Shown: positions 8,688 to 16,511 of the stretch, piece after piece
Numbering within the stretch: position 1 is the first letter of the stretch
Layout: the number at the start of each line of letters is the position of its first letter
DNA from: DATAQC01 sp051005135
Lineage (GTDB): Bacteria; Actinomycetota; Acidimicrobiia; Acidimicrobiales; AC-14
DNA: 52,401 nt
Assembly (NCBI GenBank): GCA_051005135.1
Contig: JBPCJQ010000083.1
Location: 1 to 52,401, forward strand
Direction: 5' to 3'
Made by a program: the position numbers and the translations under genes
Notes under the pieces: generated by a model
Databases searched by the model: none
What the model saw: the letters and a program-made list of their open reading frames with translations, nothing else
What the model was told of the DNA's origin: nothing

Positions 8688-9281
8688 CTAGCTCTCAGGC
8701 GGGGCAGGTGGGACAAGTGAGCCATCGAGGACCTGTTCGGCGACCACTCGCATCTTGGCCCGCTGGCGCATAGCCGTCTGCTGGATGAACACGAACGCCT
8801 CGCTCTCGCTCAGGCCGTGCTGGTCCATGAGAAGTCCCCGGGCCCGCTCCACGATACGGCGGGTGGTGAGCTGGTCCTCAAGACTATGGACCTCCTGCTC
8901 GAGGGCCCGCAGCTCGGTGAAGCGCCCCACCGCGAGCTCGATGGCGGGCACCAGGTCGCTCTTCTGGAATGGCTTGACCAGGTAGCCGATGGCTCCGGCG
9001 TCGCGGGCCTGCTCCACCAGGTCACGCTGGCTGAAGGCGGTGAGGATCAGCACCGCCGCCCACCGTCCGCCGGCGATCTCCTTGGCCGCGCTGATGCCGT
9101 CGAGGCCCGGCATCTTTATGTCGAGGATGGCCACGTCGGGCTGGAGGTCGCGCACCATGGCCACCGCCTCGTCACCGCGGCCGGTGCTGCCCACGACCTC
9201 GTAGCCCTCCTCCTGCAGGGTCTCCTGGAGGTCGAGGCGGATGATGGCCTCGTCCTCGGCGATGACCACGCGCGCTGCCAT
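8688..9281 (-). CDS. pdtaR: ANTAR-domain response regulator, PdtaR-like
   Basis: The 197-residue protein joins a receiver domain to an RNA-binding ANTAR domain. The receiver spans about residues 3-120 with the acidic pocket EDE, phospho-Asp in VAILDIKMPG and conserved KPF. The ANTAR part follows a helical linker and has TTRRIVERARGLLMDQHG. This is the architecture of mycobacterial PdtaR, which, when phosphorylated by PdtaS, binds tandem hairpins in nascent RNA and prevents termination. ATG 9281 has a GGAGAGG ribosome-binding site 10 nt upstream (9298-9292). The stop adjoins the convergent ppgK stop. No PdtaS-like sensor is visible in the window. Confidence 0.9.
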   Translation of the reverse strand: MAARVVIAEDEAIIRLDLQETLQEEGYEVVGSTGRGDEAVAMVRDLQPDVAILDIKMPGLDGISAAKEIAGGRWAAVLILTAFSQRDLVEQARDAGAIGYLVKPFQKSDLVPAIELAVGRFTELRALEQEVHSLEDQLTTRRIVERARGLLMDQHGLSESEAFVFIQQTAMRQRAKMRVVAEQVLDGSLVPPAPPES

Positions 9282-9306
9282 TGGCTCGTTGCCTCTCCGC
9301 CGGTTT

Positions 9307-9597
9307 CTAGCGCTCGGCCAGGAGGCGGTCGAGGAGGTCGTCCTGCGACGACTCGAGCTTGCCGATGGCCGCCACCACCCGCGCCCGCTGGCCCGCCATG
9401 GCCTCGGCGTGGCGACGGGCGTCGGTGTGCTCGCGGTCGGCCAGCGGCGTCTCCGACACGAGGGCCCGCAGCCGCGCCTCGTCGGCGGTGTCGCCAAGAT
9501 GGGCCAGCTGCTCGTCGACCACGGCCAGCTCGTTGCGGAGGCGACGTAGGCGCTCGGCCGATGCCGACAGTTGCTTCTCGACCATCCACCGGGACAT
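9307..9597 (-). CDS. Small coiled-coil protein
   Basis: The 96-residue, highly charged protein (SASAERLRRLRNELAVVDEQ, LESSQDDLLDRLLAER) is predicted to be almost entirely helical, probably an antiparallel coiled coil. It contains no cysteines, signal peptide or membrane segment. It is co-directional with the ANTAR regulator, with 25 nt between stop and start, so the two are probably co-transcribed. ATG 9597 is the first start; ATG 9585 is an alternative. I recognise no function. Confidence 0.6.
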   Translation of the reverse strand: MSRWMVEKQLSASAERLRRLRNELAVVDEQLAHLGDTADEARLRALVSETPLADREHTDARRHAEAMAGQRARVVAAIGKLESSQDDLLDRLLAER

Positions 9598-9723
9598 GGG
9601 ATGCGAAGTGTACTCCCAGGCATCGCTCGGGCAGGATGGCGAGGAACCTGCCCGCCGGCCCAGAGGTGCACCGTCGCCGAACCCGCCACCACCACGTCGC
9701 CGCCCTCGCCCTCCGCTTGGGGG

Positions 9724-11553
9724 GTGGCCGAGACGTACGCCGACGCTGCGGGCCGATGGCAGCAGGCCCCCGGCACCACCCTCGAGGCGATCCTGGCATC
9801 GATGGGCGCCGACACAGACATGCCGGCACCGCCGTCCCCACTGGCCCGGGCCCGTCCCGGCGGTACCACTGGGGTGGCGGGCACTGTGGAGCTGGCCATC
9901 GAGGGTGGCGCCACCATGCAGCTGCGGCCAGGCCAGACCCTGCCCCCCGACCTCCCCCTCGGGTACCACACCATCACCGACCTGGCCACCGGCGACTCGT
10001 CGGTGATGGTGGTCAGCCCCGGCACGTGCGTGCTGCCCGTGAGCCGAACGTGGGGGTGGGCCGCGCAGCTCTATGCGGCACGCTCCTCGGCCAGCTGGGG
10101 AATCGGCGACCTCGCCGATCTGGCCGAGCTGGCTCGATGGTCGGCTGGGCTGGGTGCCGGTTTGGTGCTGGTGAACCCGCTGCACGCCGCCCTGCCCGGC
10201 TTGCCCCAGGGCACCAGCCCCTACTACCCGAGCAGCCGTCGCTTCGGCAACCCTCTCTACCTCCGGGTGGAGGACGTTCCCGGCGCCGCCACGCTCGGCC
10301 CTGTGCTGGAGGAGCTGGCCGCCGCCGGCCGCCTCCTCAATGCTCATCGTCGCATCGACCGCGACGTTGTCTTCACCCTCAAGATGGAGGCGCTGGAGCG
10401 CCTGTGGCGCCGGTTCCCCGGTGACGCCGCCTTCGACCGCTGGTGCAAGGAGGAGGGTCCAGCACTGGAGGCCTACGGCACGTTCTGCGCCCTGGCCGAG
10501 GAGCACGGCGTCCCCTGGCAGGAGTGGCCCCAAGACGTCCGTCACCCTCGGGGGCCGGGCATCGCCGCCTTCCGCCGCAGCAACCGGCGCAGGGTCGACT
10601 TCCACCGCTGGCTGCAATGGCTGGTCGACGCTCAGCTGGGTCGAGCCTCGTCGGAGCTGGCCGTGGTCCAGGACCTGGCCGTGGGCTTCGACCCGGACGG
10701 GGCCGATTCCTGGGAGTGGCAGGACGTGATGGCGCCAGGCATGTCGGTGGGTGCGCCACCCGACGAGTTCAACGCCCGGGGGCAGGACTGGGGGCTGCCG
10801 CCCTTCGACCCTTGGCGGCTGCGGGCGGCCGGCTACCGGCCCTTCGTGGAGACGCTGCGCGCCGTGCTGCGCCACGCCGGCGGTCTTCGCCTCGACCACG
10901 TCATGGGCCTGTTCCGGCTGTTCTGGGTGCCCCATGGGCAAGCGCCCACCCAGGGCACCTACGTGCGCTATCCGGCCGCCGACCTGCTCGACATCGTGGC
11001 CCTGGAGAGCCATCGGGCCGCCGCCTGGGTGGTGGGCGAAGACCTGGGTACGGTGGAGGACGAGGTGCGCGGGGAGCTGGCTGCCCGCAACGTGTGCTCC
11101 TACCGGCTGCTGTGGTTCGAGCCGGGCGACCCCGCTGACTATCCCGAACGAGCGCTGGCCGCGGTGAGCACCCACGATCTGCCCACCGTGGCCGGGCTGT
11201 GGTCGGGGAGCGATCCGGACGCCCAGCGCAGGCTGGGCATGGAACCCAACAAGGAGGCCACCGCAGCGATGCGCGACCGCGTCGCCGCCCTGGCCGAAGT
11301 CGAAGACGATGCCGTCGTCGACGATGTGGTGGCCGGAATCCACCGGGCTCTGGCCCGGGCCTCTTCCCTTCTTGTCACCGCCAGCCTCGACGACGCCATG
11401 TCGGTGGAGGAGCGCCCCAACATGCCGGGCACGGTCGACCAGTGGCCCAACTGGTCCATCGCCCTGCCCGTCCCCATCGAGGACGTCGAGGCCGATCCTC
11501 GCCCCCGGGCCATCGCCGCCAGCCTCAGCCAGCGGCACCAAGGCCCATGCTGA
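9724..11553 (+). CDS. malQ: 4-alpha-glucanotransferase (amylomaltase, GH77)
   Basis: MalQ rearranges maltodextrins by transferring glucan chains and releases glucose. The catalytic residues are visible: nucleophile Asp in GLRLDHVMGLFR, acid/base Glu in VVGEDLGTVEDE and the third Asp in VSTHDLPTVAG. Also present are SWGIGDLADLAELARW and NPLHA, typical of the family. GTG 9724 gives 609 residues and leaves 126 nt for a divergent promoter. However, WGV just upstream resembles the family's first conserved residues, and the frame is open to ATG 9601, so the start is uncertain. The stop overlaps the next gene by 7 nt. Confidence 0.9.
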   Translation: MAETYADAAGRWQQAPGTTLEAILASMGADTDMPAPPSPLARARPGGTTGVAGTVELAIEGGATMQLRPGQTLPPDLPLGYHTITDLATGDSSVMVVSPGTCVLPVSRTWGWAAQLYAARSSASWGIGDLADLAELARWSAGLGAGLVLVNPLHAALPGLPQGTSPYYPSSRRFGNPLYLRVEDVPGAATLGPVLEELAAAGRLLNAHRRIDRDVVFTLKMEALERLWRRFPGDAAFDRWCKEEGPALEAYGTFCALAEEHGVPWQEWPQDVRHPRGPGIAAFRRSNRRRVDFHRWLQWLVDAQLGRASSELAVVQDLAVGFDPDGADSWEWQDVMAPGMSVGAPPDEFNARGQDWGLPPFDPWRLRAAGYRPFVETLRAVLRHAGGLRLDHVMGLFRLFWVPHGQAPTQGTYVRYPAADLLDIVALESHRAAAWVVGEDLGTVEDEVRGELAARNVCSYRLLWFEPGDPADYPERALAAVSTHDLPTVAGLWSGSDPDAQRRLGMEPNKEATAAMRDRVAALAEVEDDAVVDDVVAGIHRALARASSLLVTASLDDAMSVEERPNMPGTVDQWPNWSIALPVPIEDVEADPRPRAIAASLSQRHQGPC

Positions 11554-12257
11554 TCCAGGGCCTGCGCCTGTGGATCGCGGGAACCAACGCCTGGGTGGTG
11601 GTCCCCCCGGGCCAGGTTGCCCGCTCAGGGGGCCGCTCAGGCCCTGGCCGCGAGTGCGTGTTGGTCGACGCCCCGCCCGACCCCGAGGCCATCCTGTCCC
11701 ATTTGGGCGACAACGACCTGCGGTTGGTCGCCCTGCTGGCCACCCACGGCCATGCCGACCACGTGGGCGGTGTCAGCGAGGTGGTGGGCGCACAGAACCA
11801 CGCGGTTCCCGTTCACCTGCACGACGCCGACCGCCACTTGCTCGTCGATCCGGTGGCCAACGGCGGCACCCTCGGCCAGTTGTTGGCGTCGATGGACCTC
11901 GACCTCGAGGCGCCCGAGCTGGTCTACGGGCTCGACGACGGCCAGCAGGTCTCGGGGGCGGGTATGACGTTCACCGCCATCCACACGCCGGGGCACACCA
12001 AGGGCTCGGTGTGCTTCCTGCTCGAGATCGAGGGGGAGGCGCCCGTGCTGTTCAGCGGCGACCACCTCTTCGCCGGCTCCATCGGGCGCACCGACCTGCC
12101 CGGCGGCTCCTACGAGGAGCTGATGGAGTCGATGGCCTCCAAGATCCTGCCCCTCGACGACGCCATCGGCGTCCTCCCCGGCCACGGGCCCGCCACCACC
12201 ATCGGCGACGAGCGCCGCACCAACCCGTTCATCGCCCGGCTGCTGAACCGCCAATGA
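11547..12257 (+). CDS. MBL-fold metallo-hydrolase (glyoxalase II-like)
   Basis: The 236-residue protein carries the metallo-beta-lactamase signature THGHADHVGG, then HTPGHTKGSVCF, the bridging Asp in LFSGDHLFAGSIGRTDL and the last His in LPGHGPATT. This pattern belongs to the hydroxyacylglutathione hydrolase-like subgroup, which hydrolyses thioesters; the true substrate is not determinable. Start ATG 11547 lies inside the end of malQ, implying coupled translation. A short Arg/Ser/Gly insertion near residue 26 (VARSGGRSGPGRE) looks extra compared with the family and comes from an imperfect tandem CCGCTCAGG. Confidence 0.85.
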   Translation: MLIQGLRLWIAGTNAWVVVPPGQVARSGGRSGPGRECVLVDAPPDPEAILSHLGDNDLRLVALLATHGHADHVGGVSEVVGAQNHAVPVHLHDADRHLLVDPVANGGTLGQLLASMDLDLEAPELVYGLDDGQQVSGAGMTFTAIHTPGHTKGSVCFLLEIEGEAPVLFSGDHLFAGSIGRTDLPGGSYEELMESMASKILPLDDAIGVLPGHGPATTIGDERRTNPFIARLLNRQ

Positions 12258-12276
12258 GTGGAGGCTGGCGTCGATC

Positions 12277-12298
12277 GTTTGCCTTGCGTTCACCTGCC
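12277..12298 (+). promoter_or_regulatory. Probable PHO box upstream of the RegX3-like gene
   Basis: GTTTGCC (12277-12283) and GTTCACC (12288-12294) are spaced 11 nt apart, the repeat length of actinobacterial PhoP/RegX3 boxes. A TAGGGT -10 box follows at 12326-12331, 7 nt before the GTG start. This would fit autoregulation, though one unit is degenerate. Confidence 0.5.
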
Positions 12299-12338
12299 AG
12301 GGGGCGGATCTTCACTCGGGCTGGCTAGGGTTGGCGTA

Positions 12339-13073
12339 GTGGCGGACCCCCAGGCAACCGTGCTGGTAGTGGAGGACGAGGAGTCCTTCGTCGACGCCCT
12401 GTCGGTGGGGCTGCGCCGGGAGGGCTTCGTGGTGCAGGTGGCCCGCGACGGCCTGGAGGCGCTCGATCGCTTCGACGCCGTGCGTCCCGACCTGGTGCTG
12501 CTCGACGTCATGCTCCCTCGCATGTCGGGCATCGACGTGTGCAGGGAGATCCGCAGCCGGTCGCGGGTACCGATACTCATGGTGTCGGCCAAGACGTCGG
12601 AGATCGACACCGTGGTCGGCATGGAGGTGGGCGCCGACGACTACGTGTCCAAGCCTTACCGGCTCCGCGAGCTCGTCGCCCGCATGCGTGCTGCCCTGCG
12701 GCGGGCGCCCCCCGACGACGAGCCCGATCGGCGGTCGACCCTGGAGGTGGGCGACGTCCGCCTCGACGCCGAGGAGCACGAGGTGTTCCTCAAGGGAGAG
12801 CGGGTGAACCTGCCCCTCAAGGAGTTCGAGCTGTTGGCCCTTCTCCTCGAGAACGCGGGGCGGGTGCTGACCCGCGACACCCTCATCGACCGGGTCTGGG
12901 GCCACGACTACGTGGGTGACACCAAGACCCTCGACGTGCACGTGAAGCGGCTCAGGGCCCGGGTCGAAGACGATCCCACCGCCCCGACACGCATCGTCAC
13001 CATCCGAGGGCTCGGCTACAAGTTCGAGCTGCCGTCGCGTCGCAAGGAGAGCGCTTCAGCCCTCGTTCCCTGA
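12339..13073 (+). CDS. regX3: OmpR/PhoB-type response regulator, RegX3-like
   Basis: The 244-residue protein has a receiver domain (VLVVEDEESF; phospho-Asp in VLLDVMLPRMSGIDVC; KPY) and a winged-helix DNA-binding domain (LPLKEFELLALLLENAGRVL, DYVGDTKTLDVHVKRLRA, TIRGLGYKFE). The wording is strikingly close to mycobacterial RegX3, the phosphate-starvation regulator paired with SenX3. Here the likely partner kinase lies about 9 kb away on the other strand, beside phoU and ppk1, instead of adjacent. GTG 12339 gives the family-standard N terminus and lies 7 nt after TAGGGT, suggesting a leaderless message. Confidence 0.88.
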   Translation: MADPQATVLVVEDEESFVDALSVGLRREGFVVQVARDGLEALDRFDAVRPDLVLLDVMLPRMSGIDVCREIRSRSRVPILMVSAKTSEIDTVVGMEVGADDYVSKPYRLRELVARMRAALRRAPPDDEPDRRSTLEVGDVRLDAEEHEVFLKGERVNLPLKEFELLALLLENAGRVLTRDTLIDRVWGHDYVGDTKTLDVHVKRLRARVEDDPTAPTRIVTIRGLGYKFELPSRRKESASALVP

Positions 13074-13189
13074 TCTGTGCCTCAGCAGTCCGCGGCGGCA
13101 GCCAGCGCAGCGCACAGCTCGTGGCGCCTCCCGGCAGGCAGGCCGCCCAGTCGCCGCACCAGCATCGACTTGGGGACTGGCGCACTCGG

Positions 13190-13195
13190 TAATCT
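13190..13195 (+). promoter_or_regulatory. -10 box of the CHAD/parA pair
   Basis: TAATCT lies 9 nt before ATG 13205, in the 131-nt gap after regX3. It fits a TANNNT -10 box and a nearly leaderless start. No PHO box is visible in this gap. Confidence 0.4.
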
Positions 13196-13204
13196 CGCTC
13201 GGCC

Positions 13205-14746
13205 ATGAAAGCCCCGAGAGCCGAGCCCACCACATCTGTCGGCGGGCCAGCCGATGGGCCGGTTTCCACCAGCTTTCGCCTGGCATCGAGACCCGCCCGG
13301 CAGCGGGCGCTCGAGATGGTGCGGGCCGCCGCCGGGCGCGAGGACCGCCACCAGGCGACGGTCACCTTCCTCGATACCCACGACTGGCGCCTGCACGCCA
13401 AGAATCTCGTTCTCCAGCACGAGGACCGAGACCGCCACGAGATGCTGGTGCTGCGCACCGTGGGGCGTCACGACGGGCTGGTCCTGCCCGCCCGGGGAGC
13501 TCCCGCCTCGACGCGAGACTTGCCTCCTGGCCCCGGGGCGGCCAGGATCGCCCGGATCATCGGCGTGCGAGCGCTGGTGCCCATGGGCGCCGCCGTGGTG
13601 GTGCGCCAGACGTGGGCCGTTCGCGACAAGTCCGCCAAGGTCGTCGCACGCGTTGAGGTCGAGCGCACCGGGGTTGGGCCCGACTGGCTCCACGTCGTCG
13701 CGCTCCGGGGCTACGAGAGCGAGGCCGCAAGGCTCGGCCGACGGCTCAGCGAGATGCTGGGCGCCCCCGAGGATCCTCCCGAACCTCTCGCCGCCGCGGC
13801 AGCTGCCGTCGGCCGTCGCCCGGGCGACTACTCCTCGAAGCTCGCCGCCGGCATCGATGACAACGCCTCCGCGGCCGACGCCATCACGGCCGTCCTCGCC
13901 GCCCTGGTGGCCGCTATGGCGGCCAACGAAACCGGTGTCCAGGCTCGGTCTGACGTTGAGTTCCTGCATGACTACCGGGTGGCCATCCGCCGTATGCGCT
14001 CAGTGCTGAGCGTGAGCGACGGAGTGCTCCCGGCCGGGCCGGTGGCCTGTGTCCGAGACGACCTGTCGTGGATGGCCAACCTCACCACCCCGCCGCGCGA
14101 CCTCGATGTGCACCTGATGGATCTGGCCGCGGACAACGACCCGGCACTCGATCCGTTACGCGCCCTGGTGGCAGCTCGTTGTGACCAGGCGCACGGGGCA
14201 CTGAATCAGGCGATGGGCTCGGCCCGCTACCGCACCATGATCGGACGTATCGAGGCACTGGTGGCCGAGCCAACCACCGAAGGGCCGCCCGCCGGTGACC
14301 TGGCGAAGGCGGCCATCTGGCGCGCCTACCGCCGCGTCGCCAGGGGCGGGCGCGCGATCACCGAGTCCTCGCCGGCAGACGATCTCCACTCCCTGCGCAA
14401 GCGGGCCAAGAAGCTGCGCTACCTGCTCGAGGCGTTTACCCCGCTCTTTCCGGCCGCCGCCCTGGATCCGGCCGTGCACGAGCTGAAGCAGCTGCAGGAC
14501 AACCTGGGGGAGTTCCAGGACGGCGCCGTGCAGGCAACGGCCCTGACGGCGCTGGCCGAGGAGCTGGCGCCCACCACGCCGGCTGCCACCGTGCTAGCCA
14601 TCGGGGCCCTGAAGGCCGAGCTCGGGCGGCGTGAGCGCGCCGCCCGTGTGGAGTTCGCGTCGCGGTTCGCACGCTTCGACAGCCCGGAGAACCGCCGCCG
14701 GTACCGCCGCCTCTTCGGGCCCCCAGACGACCGGGCCGGGCGTTGA
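13205..14746 (+). CDS. CHAD-domain protein with degenerate CYTH-like N-terminal region
   Basis: The 513-residue protein has two parts. Residues 1 to about 205 resemble a decayed CYTH (triphosphate tunnel) domain: ATVTFLDTHDWRLHAKNLVL and VVARVEVER, but without the ExExK metal motif. From about 215 to the end is a CHAD domain, a helical, positively charged module rich in conserved His, Arg and Lys (FLHDYRVAIRRMRSVLS, DLHSLRKRAKKLRYLLEAF). CHAD proteins bind polyphosphate and localise to polyphosphate granules in several bacteria, so granule association is expected. The stop codon overlaps the start of a ParA ATPase (TTGA), so the two proteins are made together. Confidence 0.88.
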   Translation: MKAPRAEPTTSVGGPADGPVSTSFRLASRPARQRALEMVRAAAGREDRHQATVTFLDTHDWRLHAKNLVLQHEDRDRHEMLVLRTVGRHDGLVLPARGAPASTRDLPPGPGAARIARIIGVRALVPMGAAVVVRQTWAVRDKSAKVVARVEVERTGVGPDWLHVVALRGYESEAARLGRRLSEMLGAPEDPPEPLAAAAAAVGRRPGDYSSKLAAGIDDNASAADAITAVLAALVAAMAANETGVQARSDVEFLHDYRVAIRRMRSVLSVSDGVLPAGPVACVRDDLSWMANLTTPPRDLDVHLMDLAADNDPALDPLRALVAARCDQAHGALNQAMGSARYRTMIGRIEALVAEPTTEGPPAGDLAKAAIWRAYRRVARGGRAITESSPADDLHSLRKRAKKLRYLLEAFTPLFPAAALDPAVHELKQLQDNLGEFQDGAVQATALTALAEELAPTTPAATVLAIGALKAELGRRERAARVEFASRFARFDSPENRRRYRRLFGPPDDRAGR

Positions 14747-15498
14747 AGGTCGTCGCCACGTACAGCATCAAGGGCGGGGTGGGAAAGACCACAACGGCCG
14801 TCAACCTGGCATGGGCAGCCGCCGGCCAGGGTGTGCGTACCCTGCTGTGGGACCTCGACCCTCAGGGTGCGGCCACCTACTACCTGCGGGTGCGGCCCCG
14901 GGTCAAGGGCGGCAGCACCGGCCTGATCGGTGGGGACCGCAGCCTGGCCGGCGCCGTCAAGGGCAGCGACTTCGCCAACCTCGACCTGGTTCCCGGTGAC
15001 TTCTCGTACCGCCACATGGACCTGCACCTCAGCGACACCAAGAAGCCCACCCGCCGCCTGCGCCGCCTGCTCGAACCCCTCGTCGACGACTATGACCTGG
15101 TGGTGCTCGACTGCGCCCCGAGCATCTCGCTGGTCTCCGAGAACGTGTTCTCGGCAGCGACAGCCCTTGTCGTACCCCTCATCCCCACCACTCTCTCGGT
15201 GCGGACGCTCGGCCAGCTCACCTCCTTCCTCGAGGGCGAGGGACTCGACGGGCTGGAGGTGTTGGCCTTCTTCTCCATGGTGGATCGGCGCAAGCGGCTG
15301 CACCGTGAGATCATGGAGAACCTCGGCGCCCGCCCCGAAGTGCTCTCGACTTCGGTGCCATCGGCCACCGAGATCGAGCAGATGGGGCGGCACCGCCAAC
15401 CCGTCAGCGTGTTCGCCCCGCGCAGTGCAGCCGCCGGCGCCTACCAGGCTCTGTGGAACGAGCTGTCGGGCCGGCTGTGGCCCCTGCCGGCGAGCTGA
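14743..15498 (+). CDS. ParA/MinD-family ATPase coupled to CHAD
   Basis: The 251-residue ATPase has the deviant Walker A box with the signature lysine (SIKGGVGKTTTAVNLAW), the A' motif (LLWDLDPQGAATYY) and Walker B (YDLVVLDCAPS). Such proteins dimerise with ATP, bind nucleoid DNA and position plasmids, chromosomes or protein-based cargos. There is no ParB gene or obvious centromere-like array nearby, so this is not a standard partition locus. It starts with TTG 14743, overlapping the CHAD gene's stop by 4 nt, which implies the CHAD protein, and hence polyphosphate granules, as the cargo or adaptor. That role is inference. Two perfect GTTCACC repeats follow directly after the stop. Confidence 0.88.
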   Translation: MKVVATYSIKGGVGKTTTAVNLAWAAAGQGVRTLLWDLDPQGAATYYLRVRPRVKGGSTGLIGGDRSLAGAVKGSDFANLDLVPGDFSYRHMDLHLSDTKKPTRRLRRLLEPLVDDYDLVVLDCAPSISLVSENVFSAATALVVPLIPTTLSVRTLGQLTSFLEGEGLDGLEVLAFFSMVDRRKRLHREIMENLGARPEVLSTSVPSATEIEQMGRHRQPVSVFAPRSAAAGAYQALWNELSGRLWPLPAS

Positions 15499-15908
15499 TC
15501 GTTCACCCGTCGTTCACCCCAGGCCGGCGTATCCACGGCGCAGGCGCCGGCCACCTCCTGCTCGGCCAGGCCTTCGAGGCCCGACCGCAGAGCGGACACC
15601 GCCCGTTGCAGCACAGCGGTGGCCCTGGCGCCGAGGTCGAGCGAGGTCAGGGTGGCGGCGGCCGAGAGGTGGACGCTCAGCACGTCGCGCAGCACGAGGA
15701 GGCGCGCCGCGTTCTCCGACGTCAGCCAGCTCTCGGAGACCAGCGCACCGAGAAGGCCCTCGACCATATGGAGCTTCTCGCGGGCCTCAACGATATCGGC
15801 GTCCGAGGCCTCTCCGAGGAGCCACTCCGCCTCACCCAGCTGTCGGGCCGCGGGTCCCAAGGACGCTAGCCCCTCGGTCAGCCCCGCCAGGCCCGGATGC
15901 CCCGTCAT
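15441..15908 (-). CDS. Helical hypothetical protein coupled to the phoU-like gene
   Basis: The 155-residue protein is Ala/Leu/Glu-rich and probably all helical (AREKLHMVEGLLGALVSES, ATAVLQRAVSALRSGLEGL), without signal or membrane segments. I recognise no family. Its ATG 15908 overlaps the stop of the PhoU-like gene as ATGA, good evidence that it is translated. The 3' end overlaps parA by 58 nt from the other strand, so the last 20 or so residues may be unreliable. Confidence 0.5.
   Translation of the reverse strand: MTGHPGLAGLTEGLASLGPAARQLGEAEWLLGEASDADIVEAREKLHMVEGLLGALVSESWLTSENAARLLVLRDVLSVHLSAAATLTSLDLGARATAVLQRAVSALRSGLEGLAEQEVAGACAVDTPAWGERRVNDQLAGRGHSRPDSSFHRAW
15501..15522 (+). promoter_or_regulatory. 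Two-unit PHO box after parA
   Basis: GTTCACC occurs at 15501-15507 and 15512-15518, both exact and 11 nt apart, starting 3 nt after the parA stop. The site lies within the 3' end of the convergent hypothetical gene. No plus-strand gene begins downstream, so its target is unclear; an antisense transcript against the phoU-like genes is one possibility. Confidence 0.55.
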
Positions 15909-16438
15909 GGCCCGCTTCCCGTCTCTGAGACCAGGTAGGCGATACGGCCGGTGACGTTGACAGCGTGATCGCCAAGGCGCTCGAAGAAACGGGCCACGAG
16001 GCCCAGCTCGATGGCGGCGGCGACGGGCATGGCGCTCCCGGCCAGCTCGGCGGTGAGGGAGACGTGCAGGTCGTCGATGCGGTCATCCAGGCGACGGAGC
16101 ATGTCGACGGCGTCGGGGTCTCTCGACCGCCACGCGCCCGCCGCTTCGGTCCACATCTCCACGCCGAGGCGGCCCATCTCGGCGATGAGCCCCCGCGCCC
16201 GAGGAGTGAGCTCGCTCAACAGACCCGGTTGGGTGCGCAGGGCGATGTGCTCGACCAGGTCTCCGCTGCGCTCGAGCTCGGGGACGATCCGCAGGACCGA
16301 GACCAGCAGGCGGATCTCGCGACAAGCTCGCCTGGCGAGGACCACCCCGCCAAGTCTCGGCGAGGACCGGGGCGGGCACCGTCGGCGTGACATCTTCGGC
16401 CAGGAAGCCGGCATGCAGAGCCCACATCCGCCGGTCAT
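15905..16438 (-). CDS. 5'-truncated PhoU-like protein fused behind toxin remnant
   Basis: From about residue 44 (REIRLLVSVLRIVPELERSG) to the end (FFERLGDHAVNVTGRIAYLV) this is clearly a PhoU domain protein, with both acidic metal-cluster repeats (ELERSGD and ERLGDHA). The first 75-80 residues of a normal PhoU are missing. In their place the frame runs antisense-like through the start of a PIN toxin gene, which is read in another frame. The protein is thus a deletion product. Whether a shortened PhoU is made, perhaps from an internal GTG, or the gene is dead is unknown. A second gene is coupled downstream. Two complete phoU genes exist at 21.3 and 27.2 kb. Confidence 0.65.
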   Translation of the reverse strand: MTGGCGLCMPASWPKMSRRRCPPRSSPRLGGVVLARRACREIRLLVSVLRIVPELERSGDLVEHIALRTQPGLLSELTPRARGLIAEMGRLGVEMWTEAAGAWRSRDPDAVDMLRRLDDRIDDLHVSLTAELAGSAMPVAAAIELGLVARFFERLGDHAVNVTGRIAYLVSETGSGP

Positions 16439-16487
16439 TACGTTCGGCGGCTACCAGCGCCCCTGAGTCGTAAGTCACGCCTGCCAT
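16317..16487 (-). pseudogene. PIN-domain toxin, truncated after about 57 residues
   Basis: ATG 16487 begins a typical actinobacterial PIN (VapC-type RNase) N terminus with the first catalytic Asp (GVTYDSGALVAAERNDRRMW) and continues to AETWRGGPRQASLSR. At about 16317 the homology stops and the DNA becomes phoU sequence in another frame. The remaining PIN acidic residues are lost, so the toxin must be inactive. Its antitoxin gene lies 24 nt upstream. Confidence 0.75.
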
Positions 16488-16511
16488 GGTGCGAGCCGCC
16501 GCGGTGGCCGC

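Noticed and set aside
9307..11541. 744-codon minus-strand frame across malQ
   Set aside because: Only its last 96 codons (the coiled-coil gene) look real; the remainder is the antisense of malQ.
14743..15498. ParA as chromosome or plasmid partition protein
   Set aside because: No parB, no parS-like palindromes and no replication genes nearby; the coupling is to CHAD.
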